From contig NZ_JACHGV010000002.1 of assembly GCF_014202475.1 (NCBI RefSeq), positions 62,001-126,000 on the forward strand: DNA of 64,000 nucleotides, given 5' to 3'. The notes beneath the pieces were generated by a model. The model saw only the letters and a program-made list of their open reading frames with translations. It was not told where the DNA came from and ran no database searches. Positions 55,532 through 62,210 of the stretch are shown here, in pieces. Numbering within the stretch: the stretch's first letter is position 1; every line of letters starts with the position of its first letter. The DNA comes from Streptomyces paradoxus. Lineage in GTDB: Bacteria; Actinomycetota; Actinomycetes; Streptomycetales; Streptomycetaceae. Both the position numbers and the translations under genes were made by a program.

Positions 55532-56524
55532 ATGAGCAGGGATCGCGACCCTCGAACGCTCCGCAGGCCCGCCCGGAGCGCCCTCATAGCAGCCTCGGCG
55601 ACCGCTTTGTCGCTGTCGGCCAGTGGATGCGTCGTCGTGCACGGCGAACGTGAGATCCTCCCGTCCACGACCCGCGCCGAAGCCGCCAAGGCCCTCCAGG
55701 AGTTCACGGCCGCGTACAACGAGGCCGACAAGGCCTACGACGGCACCCTGGACGCCGACCACACCACCGGCGCCCTCGCCGACATCGACTCGGCCCGTCT
55801 GAAGGCCGGGAAGGCGAACAACCCGGACGGCAACCCGCGCCACACCCCGCTGAAGCTGACGGACGCGACGTTCACGATCCCCAAGAAGGCCGGCTGGCCC
55901 CGCTGGTTCGTCGCCGACGCGGCCGGCAACAAGGGCGGCACCGCCCGCTGGCTGCTGGTGTTCACCCGCAGCAGCCTGGACGACCCGTTCCAGGTGGCGT
56001 ACCTGACGCTCGTCGCCCCGGGAAAGGTCCCGCAGTTCAAGAAGGACGCCGACGGCTGGGCCGAGCCCGTCCCCGTGGACTCCACCGACCTGGCCACGGT
56101 CCCCGGCGACCTGAGCCGGACGTACACGACGTACCTGAAGAGCGGCGGAGAGACCTTCGCGGACGGCCCCCACACCAGCCAGTGGCGTGCCCTGCGGCAG
56201 AAGAACTCCAAGAAGCCGGGCATGGTCACCCAGTACATCGACGAGCCGCTGACGAACGGCGACTACGCGCCCCTGGCGCTGCGCACGGCGGACGGCGGGG
56301 CACTGGTGTTCTTCACCACGCGCCACTTCGAGAAGCAGACCGCCTACGCGGGCACGTCCGTCCCCACTCCCAACAAGGACGTCCTCGCCCTGACGAAGGG
56401 CGAGATCAAGCAGTCCCTCACCATGGAGTTCGTCTCCAACGAGGTGGCGCTGGCCCCCCAGGGCCAGGGCAGGGTGACGATCCTGGGCAGGATCCAGGGC
56501 CTGACGTCGGCGGAGGGCTCGTAG
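55532..56524 (+). CDS. Hypothetical lipoprotein
   Basis: 330 aa from ATG 55532 with GAAGGT upstream. An Arg-rich n-region is followed by a hydrophobic core and lipobox LSASGC (Cys-33). The mature part has no motif I recognise: it begins with helical sequence (AEAAKALQEFTAAYNEADKAY) and continues as a probable beta-rich domain with several Trp/Tyr motifs (GWPRWFVADAAG, WLLVFTRSSLDDPF, DYAPLALRTADGGALVFFTT). It is surface-anchored; function unknown. It converges on the Prim-Pol-like gene with 20 bp between. Confidence 0.75.
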   Translation: MSRDRDPRTLRRPARSALIAASATALSLSASGCVVVHGEREILPSTTRAEAAKALQEFTAAYNEADKAYDGTLDADHTTGALADIDSARLKAGKANNPDGNPRHTPLKLTDATFTIPKKAGWPRWFVADAAGNKGGTARWLLVFTRSSLDDPFQVAYLTLVAPGKVPQFKKDADGWAEPVPVDSTDLATVPGDLSRTYTTYLKSGGETFADGPHTSQWRALRQKNSKKPGMVTQYIDEPLTNGDYAPLALRTADGGALVFFTTRHFEKQTAYAGTSVPTPNKDVLALTKGEIKQSLTMEFVSNEVALAPQGQGRVTILGRIQGLTSAEGS

Positions 56525-56544
56525 AACAGGCAGGCCTTCAGGCC

Positions 56545-57285
56545 TCAGTGCCGTAGGGGCCAGCCCGCCCCGGCGGCATGGTCCGCGTCCTCCCCGACAT
56601 AGCGCGCGCAGACTTCCGTGAGCACCTCCAGCAGGCTCAGCGGATCCGGCAGCGCGTGCTCCGGCCCCCGCACCCACCGCACGGCCTGCTCCTCACCGGG
56701 CAGCCGTGCCGGCGGTACGAGGACGTAGGAGCCCCGGCAGTGCCAGCGCAGCCCGGGGTGCTCGTCCGCCGTCTCGGGGTGGCAGTCCAGTTCGCACGGC
56801 CACCACTCGTCCTCGTCCTCGGGGGTACCACGGGTGAGCGTGAAGAAGAGGAGGCGGCCGTCGTCGCTCTCGGCGACCGGCCCGACCTCGACACCGGCGG
56901 CGAGCAGCCGCTCCAACGCGTCGCGACCGGCATCGAGGGGCACGTCGAGGACGTCGTGCACCATGCCGGTCGCGGTGATGAAGTTGGCCTGCGGCTGATG
57001 GCGGGCCCAGCGCTCGATCTGGGCGCGGTCGGTGGTCGACTGCGTCTGCCAGGCGAAGGACACCGGATGCCGGGCGGGGGTGGGGCAGCCGACCCGGTCG
57101 CAGGAGCAGCGGTACCCGGCCGCCGGGTGGGCCGCGGGCGCCAGGGGCAGTCCCGCGCCGGCTGCGGCGAGCAGCAGGGCCTCACGGCCGCCGTCCCCGG
57201 CGGTCTCCTTCGGCCGGCGCCCGGCGCGCAGCCACTGGGTGAGTTTGCCCTGCAGGCCGGTCCGGCCGCCGAACTCCGCGCTCAT
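56545..57285 (-). CDS. Stand-alone Prim-Pol-like (bifunctional DNA primase/polymerase N-terminal) protein, probably degenerate
   Basis: 246 aa from the ATG at 57285 (GAGGGG upstream). YRCSCDRVGCPTPARHP is the Cys/His cluster of actinobacterial and plasmid Prim-Pol domains, and IERWARHQPQANFITATG is the region just before the active site. The expected hydrophobic-Asp-x-Asp metal motif reads VLDVP, so the second acidic ligand is Pro and polymerase activity is doubtful. DGRLLFFTLTRG, WHCRGSYVLVPPARL and a C-terminal helix complete it. No helicase or replication gene is adjacent. Possibly a nucleic-acid or nucleotide-binding protein derived from Prim-Pol. Confidence 0.75.
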   Translation of the reverse strand: MSAEFGGRTGLQGKLTQWLRAGRRPKETAGDGGREALLLAAAGAGLPLAPAAHPAAGYRCSCDRVGCPTPARHPVSFAWQTQSTTDRAQIERWARHQPQANFITATGMVHDVLDVPLDAGRDALERLLAAGVEVGPVAESDDGRLLFFTLTRGTPEDEDEWWPCELDCHPETADEHPGLRWHCRGSYVLVPPARLPGEEQAVRWVRGPEHALPDPLSLLEVLTEVCARYVGEDADHAAGAGWPLRH

Positions 57286-57481
57286 CTATCCCCTCGCCTC
57301 GCCGTCGTGCGGAACAGCATGCCTCATGGTCCCATCTTCCCGCGCACCGGGGGGCCAGTGCCCACCATCCAGGACAGGAAGGGCGCAACGTGCAGCGGGT
57401 GTCCGAAGGGAGGAGAAACGGCGAAGGCCGCTTCACACCATGATCGGGTGTCATTTGCCGCTTTGCCAGGATATGGCGCCC

Positions 57482-57487
57482 TACCGT
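57482..57487 (+). promoter_or_regulatory. -10 element of leaderless GDPD gene
   Basis: TACCGT ends 7 nt before the ATG at 57495, with no ribosome binding site. Confidence 0.5.
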
Positions 57488-57494
57488 GGTCGCC

Positions 57495-58352
57495 ATGGTC
57501 ACATGGATCGCGCTGACGGGTCTGGCCTCCGCGGCTTCCGTGGTCTCACTGGCCCTCACGGGCCCCGGCGGCCGCACCCCGGCCCCGCTGGAGTGGGGCG
57601 CGGGTCCGCTGACCGTGGCGGCTCTGCCCCGGATCACGTACGTCGCGCACCGCGGCGGCGCCCGCGAGGTCCCCGAGAACAGCATGGCGGGGCTGACGAC
57701 CGCCTACGAGCGCGGGACGGCGCAGGTGCTGGACTTCGACACGCGGCTGCTGCGCGACGGCACCCCCGTGGTGTTCCACGACGAGACCCTGAACCGCACC
57801 ACCTACCTGGGCGGCGCGGTGCACGGCCTGAACGCCCGGGAGTGGCGGGGCGTACGGCTGCGCCCGAAGGACCGGCTCCCCGGGAGCTGGCGGTCGGAGC
57901 GGCCACCGACGGTCGCCGAGGTGCTGGATCGTTTCGGCGGGCGGATCGTGCTGATGCTGGAGGCGAAGGACCCGCGGAGCCTGGATCGGCTGGCCGCGCT
58001 GATCCGGGCCCGCGGTCTGACCCGCTCGGTGTTCGTGAACTCCAACGACCCCGAGGTGGCCCGGCGCGTCCACCGCCTCGGGCTGCTCGCGCAGTTGTGG
58101 CGCTCGGCGCAGCAGCTGCGCACGGACCGGCCGGAGCGCTGGCGGTCGTTCGTGGATCTGCTGGACGTGGACCACAGGGCGCGCGACGCGGATCTGGTGC
58201 GGGCCGTGAACTCGGGGATCGCCCGGGTGTGGGCGCACACGGTGGTGACGGACGCGCAGCGGGACCGGGTGCTGGCGCTGGGCTGCGGCGGCGTGATCAC
58301 GGACGCGCCGGGGCGCCTGGCCCGGGCCGCTCAGCGCGGGGCCAGGCCGTGA
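57495..58352 (+). CDS. Glycerophosphodiester phosphodiesterase
   Basis: 285 aa from ATG 57495; GTG at 57486 is also in frame, but the -10-like TACCGT favours 57495. Residues 1-~22 (VTWIALTGLASAASVVSLALTG) are a signal or anchor. The TIM-barrel GDPD motifs are present: VAHRGGAREVPENS (catalytic His and Arg/Glu), LDFDTRLLRDGTPVVFHDETLNRTT (metal Asp and second His) and LMLEAK. It hydrolyses glycerophosphodiesters, products of phospholipid turnover, to glycerol-3-phosphate, probably outside the membrane. Its last 22 nt overlap the convergent tetR gene. Confidence 0.9.
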   Translation: MVTWIALTGLASAASVVSLALTGPGGRTPAPLEWGAGPLTVAALPRITYVAHRGGAREVPENSMAGLTTAYERGTAQVLDFDTRLLRDGTPVVFHDETLNRTTYLGGAVHGLNAREWRGVRLRPKDRLPGSWRSERPPTVAEVLDRFGGRIVLMLEAKDPRSLDRLAALIRARGLTRSVFVNSNDPEVARRVHRLGLLAQLWRSAQQLRTDRPERWRSFVDLLDVDHRARDADLVRAVNSGIARVWAHTVVTDAQRDRVLALGCGGVITDAPGRLARAAQRGARP

Positions 58353-58972
58353 AGGGCGTAGTCGACGAGGGTGTCGGTGTACTCGTAGGAGATCGGGCCG
58401 GTGTGCTGGAGCCAGCGCTGGGCGAGCGGGGAGATGAAGAACTCCAGGGCGATGCGCGGGTCGATGTCGGGCCGCACCTGGCCGGCTTCCTGCGCGGCCC
58501 GCAGCCGGCCGATGTAGAGGTCCAGTGACGGCTGCATCAGCTTGGCCACCAGCTCGCGCCCGAGCTGCTCGTTGACGACGCCCTCGGCGGCCAGCGCGCG
58601 GGAGGGCGCTTCGAACCTCGGGTCGCGCAGTTCGTCGACGGTGGCCCGCAGGACGGCCTTGAGGTCGGCGGCGATGTCACCGGTGTCCGGGAAGGTGTAC
58701 GGCTCCGGCCCGGCCTCCGGCGCGGACCGCTCGGCCAGGTCGAGGAACGCCTCCATCAGGACGTCCGCCTTGGACGACCACCAGCGGTAGATCGTCTGCT
58801 TGCCGACACCGGCGCGGGCGGCGATGCCCTCGATGGTGGTCTTCGGGTAGCCGGCCTCGACGACGAGCGCGAGGGCGGCGTCGTAGATGGCGCGGCGGGA
58901 CTTCTCACTGCGCCGGGTGGAGTCGGGGGCGGACTTGCCGGCGGCGGGCGGGGCGGATTTCTGGGCGGCCAT
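58331..58972 (-). CDS. TetR-family regulator
   Basis: 213 aa from the ATG at 58972; TAAATT ends 6 nt upstream, so it may be leaderless. Residues ~25-70 are the HTH (AIYDAALALVVEAGYPKTT, IAARAGVGKQTIYRWW), and a TetR_C-type helical domain follows. It is divergent from the small gene at 59080, and the gap holds two inverted repeats with GACGnnnCGTC cores that overlap both promoters, so it probably represses itself and that gene. The VGKQTIYRWW recognition helix is nearly the same as that of the TetR protein at 36409. Confidence 0.88.
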   Translation of the reverse strand: MAAQKSAPPAAGKSAPDSTRRSEKSRRAIYDAALALVVEAGYPKTTIEGIAARAGVGKQTIYRWWSSKADVLMEAFLDLAERSAPEAGPEPYTFPDTGDIAADLKAVLRATVDELRDPRFEAPSRALAAEGVVNEQLGRELVAKLMQPSLDLYIGRLRAAQEAGQVRPDIDPRIALEFFISPLAQRWLQHTGPISYEYTDTLVDYALHGLAPR

Positions 58973-58994
58973 GGGTCGAATTTATCAGTTGACA

Positions 58995-59048
58995 AGACGG
59001 AGCGTCTCGCTGACAGTGGAGCGGTACGCACGAGACGAACCGTCTCGT
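58995..59048. promoter_or_regulatory. Two TetR operator-like inverted repeats
   Basis: AGACG-GAG-CGTCT (58995-59007) and ACGAGACG-AAC-CGTCTCGT (59030-59048), both with 3-bp spacing and a common GACGnnnCGTC core. They lie between the divergent tetR and DUF6243-like genes. The second shares its ACGAGAC half-site with the exporter operator at 38743. Confidence 0.7.
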
Positions 59049-59079
59049 CGCGGAATGGGAATCGGAGAAGGAGCCCGAG

Positions 59080-59289
59080 ATGACCCGAGGTGGAGCCGGA
59101 AACATGCTGGGTGTCGGCGGATCGCGCAGGAACCTCGGCCGTGAGGCGCTGCGCGGCGGCGGCCGGGGCGGCCGGATCGGCGGCGGTCTCGACCCGCAGG
59201 CACAGAAGCGCGAACTGCTGCGCAAGCTCCAGGAGCAGCGACAGCAGCGGGAGGGACAGGAGGAGGGCACGGCCGGCGAGGTGTCGTGA
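59080..59289 (+). CDS. Small DUF6243-like basic protein (69 aa)
   Basis: ATG 59080 with AAGGAG 6 nt upstream. A Gly/Arg-rich N-terminal half (NMLGVGGSRRNLGREALRGG, then GGRGGRIGG) is followed by a charged helix (QKRELLRKLQEQRQQREGQE). It matches a Streptomyces small-protein family of unknown role that I recall as DUF6243. Divergent from a tetR gene with shared operators, so likely controlled by it. Possibly nucleic-acid binding given its basic, flexible start. Confidence 0.7.
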   Translation: MTRGGAGNMLGVGGSRRNLGREALRGGGRGGRIGGGLDPQAQKRELLRKLQEQRQQREGQEEGTAGEVS

Positions 59290-59363
59290 GCCTCCCCCGC
59301 GCGAGGGAGAGCGGACCCCCGCGCGCGGGATCCTCCCGGGACGTCCGGCGGATGTACTGAGGC

Positions 59364-59380
59364 GGTCGCGGCCCGCGACC
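59364..59380. repeat. Inverted repeat GGTCGCGG-C-CCGCGACC
   Basis: Perfect 8-1-8 repeat between the DUF6243-like gene and the S37 peptidase gene, 41 bp before the latter's ATG. It could be an operator or a weak terminator. Confidence 0.4.
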
Positions 59381-59421
59381 GGCGCACACCCGCCGCACGG
59401 ACACCCGGGAGGACTCGGCTC

Positions 59422-60774
59422 ATGACCGCATGGACCGGACGACGGCTGCTCGCTTCGGCGGCCATGGCCGTCCCGGCGGCGGGCCTGTCCGCGCGGGCGG
59501 CGGCAGCCTCGGCCCGCCCCGGGGACGCCGACGTGGCCGACGCCCTGCGGGCCCTGCCCGGACTGCGCCTGATCGAGGAGCGGCAGGACGCAGAACCGGG
59601 GTACCGGCACTTCGTCCTGGGCCTGCGCCAGCCGGTCGACCACACGAACCCGGCCGCAGGCACCTTCGAGCAGCGCCTCACCCTGCTCCACACCGCCGCC
59701 GACCGCCCCACCGTGCTGTTCGGCACGGGCTACCACGCGGTCCTCACCGCACGGCGGACCGAACCGGCGGTCCTGCTCGGCGCCAACCAACTCCAGGTGG
59801 AACACCGCTACTTCGGCACCTCACGCCCCGCGGACCCCGGCTACGCCCACCTCACGATCCGCCAGGCCGCCGACGACCACCACCGCGTCGTCCGGCTCTT
59901 CCGCCGGCTCTACCCCGGCGCGTGGATCTCCACCGGCGGCAGCAAGGGCGGCATGGCGAGCGTCTACCACCGCCGTTTCCATCCCCACGACGTGAACGGC
60001 ACGTTGGTCTACTCGGCCCCGAACAATGTCGACGACCGCGACGACTCCGCGTATCTCCGCTTCCTGGAGTCGGTCGGCACCCCCGGCGCCCGGGAGGCCC
60101 TGAAGGCGGCCCAGCGGGCGATCCTGCTGCGCCGGACCGGGCTGGCCGCCCGCTACGAGGCCTGGGCGGCCGGCCGCGGCGACACCTTCCGGCTCGTAGG
60201 CGGCGCCGACAAGGCCCTCGAAATCGCCGTCCTGCGCGTGCCGTTCATGTTCTGGCAGCGCGGCACACCCGCCGACGTCGCCGCGATCCCCGGCCCCGGG
60301 GCGACGGACGGGGAGCTGTACACCTGGCTGGACGCCACGACGGGCCTGGCGCTGTACGCCGACACGACCGCCCGGAACTACATCCCGTACTGGTACCAGA
60401 TCGGCACCCAGCTGGGGTACGGCAGCCTCCCCACCGCCCACCTGGCGGATCTGCTCCGCCACCCGGGCGCCGCCGAGCCGCGCAGTTTCGTCCCCCGGGA
60501 CGTCCCCCTGCGCTTCGACCGGGCCGCCATGCCCGACATCGACCGCTGGGTCCGGCGGCGCGGCAGCCGGCTGCTGTTCGTCTACGGCACCCGGGACCCG
60601 TCCGTGGCCGAGCACTTCCGCCCCGGGGGTCCCGACTCACGGGTGCTGTGGGTGCAGGGCGGGAATCACGGGGCCGACCTCGCGGACCTGTCCCCCGCCG
60701 ACCGGACGGCGGCGGAGGACACGCTGGTCCGCTGGGCGGGTCAGGAGTACTTCACGCACACGTTGGGCACGTAG
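59422..60774 (+). CDS. Secreted tripeptidyl aminopeptidase (peptidase S37 family)
   Basis: 450 aa from ATG 59422 (GGGAGG upstream). The N-terminus GRRLLASAAMAVPAAGLSARAAAASA is a signal peptide, possibly Tat-like (GRRLL). The alpha/beta-hydrolase core has LQVEHRYFGTSRP, nucleophile TGGSKGGMASVYHRRF (Ser in GGSKGG) and a C-terminal WVQGGNHGADLADL with the catalytic His; the Asp lies in VYGTRDPSV. S37 enzymes remove N-terminal tripeptides extracellularly. The 3' end overlaps the convergent SH3-like gene by 34 nt. Confidence 0.9.
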   Translation: MTAWTGRRLLASAAMAVPAAGLSARAAAASARPGDADVADALRALPGLRLIEERQDAEPGYRHFVLGLRQPVDHTNPAAGTFEQRLTLLHTAADRPTVLFGTGYHAVLTARRTEPAVLLGANQLQVEHRYFGTSRPADPGYAHLTIRQAADDHHRVVRLFRRLYPGAWISTGGSKGGMASVYHRRFHPHDVNGTLVYSAPNNVDDRDDSAYLRFLESVGTPGAREALKAAQRAILLRRTGLAARYEAWAAGRGDTFRLVGGADKALEIAVLRVPFMFWQRGTPADVAAIPGPGATDGELYTWLDATTGLALYADTTARNYIPYWYQIGTQLGYGSLPTAHLADLLRHPGAAEPRSFVPRDVPLRFDRAAMPDIDRWVRRRGSRLLFVYGTRDPSVAEHFRPGGPDSRVLWVQGGNHGADLADLSPADRTAAEDTLVRWAGQEYFTHTLGT

Positions 60775-61094
60775 CCCACCGTGCCGCGGTAGTTGACCTT
60801 GCGCCAGTAGTGGTAGCTGTCGATCCCGCAGGTGTTCTTGTACGAGCCGCCGTCGACGCCCTTGATGTCGCAGCCCTTGGTGCCCTTGTACCAGAGGCGC
60901 AGGCTGGTGGACCGGGTGCTGGCCGACTTGCGGACGTGAACGGTCGACAGGGCCGTCAGGCTCTTGCACTGCGCCGTCGCCGCGACGGTGGCCATGTCGT
61001 CGCTCTTGACCGACGCCGTGCCGGAGGCGCTCGGCACGAGCCCGGTCAGGGCCAGGGCCGCCACCGCCAGCGGGGCGATCAGCAGTTTCTTCAA
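60741..61094 (-). CDS. Small secreted SH3-like protein
   Basis: 117 aa from the ATG at 61094 with GGGAGG upstream. The Sec signal peptide is MKKLLIAPLAVAALALTGL...SASGTA (~1-28). The mature part has four Cys (AQCKS, KGCDI, NTCGI, VCVKY) that could form two disulfides, and an SH3b-like core (TVHVRKSASTRSTSLRLWYKG, YWRKVNYRGTVGYVPN). Similar Streptomyces proteins are annotated SH3 domain-containing; a cell-wall-associated or inhibitor-like role is possible. Overlaps the S37 peptidase 3' end. Confidence 0.75.
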   Translation of the reverse strand: MKKLLIAPLAVAALALTGLVPSASGTASVKSDDMATVAATAQCKSLTALSTVHVRKSASTRSTSLRLWYKGTKGCDIKGVDGGSYKNTCGIDSYHYWRKVNYRGTVGYVPNVCVKYS

Positions 61095-61170
61095 GGTTCC
61101 TCCCGTTTCAGTGGTACGCGTTGCGCACGCCCGAGGGCGCGAGTTGATCTTATGCGTACCTGACAGAAGC

Positions 61171-62154
61171 TCAGGAGGGCGGCCAGGCGTCTCCCCAGTC
61201 GGCGTCCCGTGCGGCCTTGTACAGGTCGCCGTGGCGCTTGGTGACGGTGGCGCGGCGCAGGGACGGTTCGCTCTCGCACAGGTCGAGGAGGACCTGGCCC
61301 TTGCGGATCTGGGGGCGCCGTACGACCCGGTTGGCAGCCGGTTCGACGGGGAAGCGGGCGGCGGCGACGTAGGCGAACTTCTCGTCCTCGTACGCGAGGG
61401 AGCCGCCCTTGACCTGGCGGTGCAGGGAGGAGCGGCTGACCCGGGCGGAGAAGTGGCACCAGTCCGTGCCGGGGGCGATGGGGCAGGCGGCGCTGTGCGG
61501 GCACGGGGCGGCGATCCGGAAGCCTGCGGTGATCAGGCGGTCCCGGGCCTCGATGAGGCGGGCGTAACCGTCGGGGGTGCCGGGTTCGACGATCACGACG
61601 GCCTGCGCGGCGGCCGCGGCGGCGTCGACGAGGGCGGTGCGGTCGGCGGCGGTCAGCTCGTTGAGGACGTAGGAGACGGTGACGAGGTCCGTGCTGTCGA
61701 GGGTGAGCGCCGCTCCGATCCGGGAGCGCTGCCAGCGTACGTCCCGCAGCTCCGGGCTGGCCGCGGCGATCTCCCGCCCGAGGGCCAGCGCGGGCTCGGC
61801 CCAGTCGAGCACGGTGACGGGCCGCTTCCCGCCCCAGACCGCGTTCACGGCCCAGGCCGCGGCGCCCGTGCCCCCACCGAGGTCGGTGTGCGCGCCCGGC
61901 ACCCACGCGGGCACGGCGTCCGCGAACGCCTCCAGCGCGGCGCGTACGGCTTCGAAGGTCGCGGGCATCCGGTAGGCGGCGTACGCGGCGACGTCGGCCC
62001 GGTCCCGGAGGATGGGAGCGTCGGTCGGGGTGGCCCCCCGGTAACTGGCGATCAGCCGCTCGACCGCCTGCGAGGCCTGCCGGGGCGGCAGCCCGTCGAG
62101 CAGACCGGCGAGAGCGGCACGGAGATTTTCGGCCGGGGGTGCGGGGGCGTTCAC
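61171..62154 (-). CDS. Rsm22-family small-subunit rRNA methyltransferase-like protein
   Basis: 327 aa from a GTG at 62154. Residues ~60-75 (YAAYRMPATFEAVRAALEA) lead into an SAM-binding fold (AHTDLGGGTGAAAWAV, VTVLDWAEPALALGR, VSYVLNELTAADR, VVIVEPGTPDGY). After it comes a zinc-like motif APCPHSAACP...DWCHFS that marks Rsm22/mitoribosome-assembly (METTL17-like) proteins, then a C-terminal beta domain. In eukaryotes the relative acts in ribosome small-subunit assembly; the actinobacterial role is inferred. TAGAAT ends 6 nt upstream, so it is probably leaderless. Confidence 0.85.
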   Translation of the reverse strand: MNAPAPPAENLRAALAGLLDGLPPRQASQAVERLIASYRGATPTDAPILRDRADVAAYAAYRMPATFEAVRAALEAFADAVPAWVPGAHTDLGGGTGAAAWAVNAVWGGKRPVTVLDWAEPALALGREIAAASPELRDVRWQRSRIGAALTLDSTDLVTVSYVLNELTAADRTALVDAAAAAAQAVVIVEPGTPDGYARLIEARDRLITAGFRIAAPCPHSAACPIAPGTDWCHFSARVSRSSLHRQVKGGSLAYEDEKFAYVAAARFPVEPAANRVVRRPQIRKGQVLLDLCESEPSLRRATVTKRHGDLYKAARDADWGDAWPPS

Positions 62155-62160
62155 CCGGCG

Positions 62161-62166
62161 ATTCTA
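62161..62166 (-). promoter_or_regulatory. -10 element of leaderless Rsm22-like gene
   Basis: TAGAAT on the minus strand ends 6 nt before the GTG at 62154, with no ribosome binding site. Confidence 0.5.
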
Positions 62167-62210
62167 CGAGGCGGCACCGCAGAGGGCGGCGCCCACGAGG
62201 AAGGCACCAC

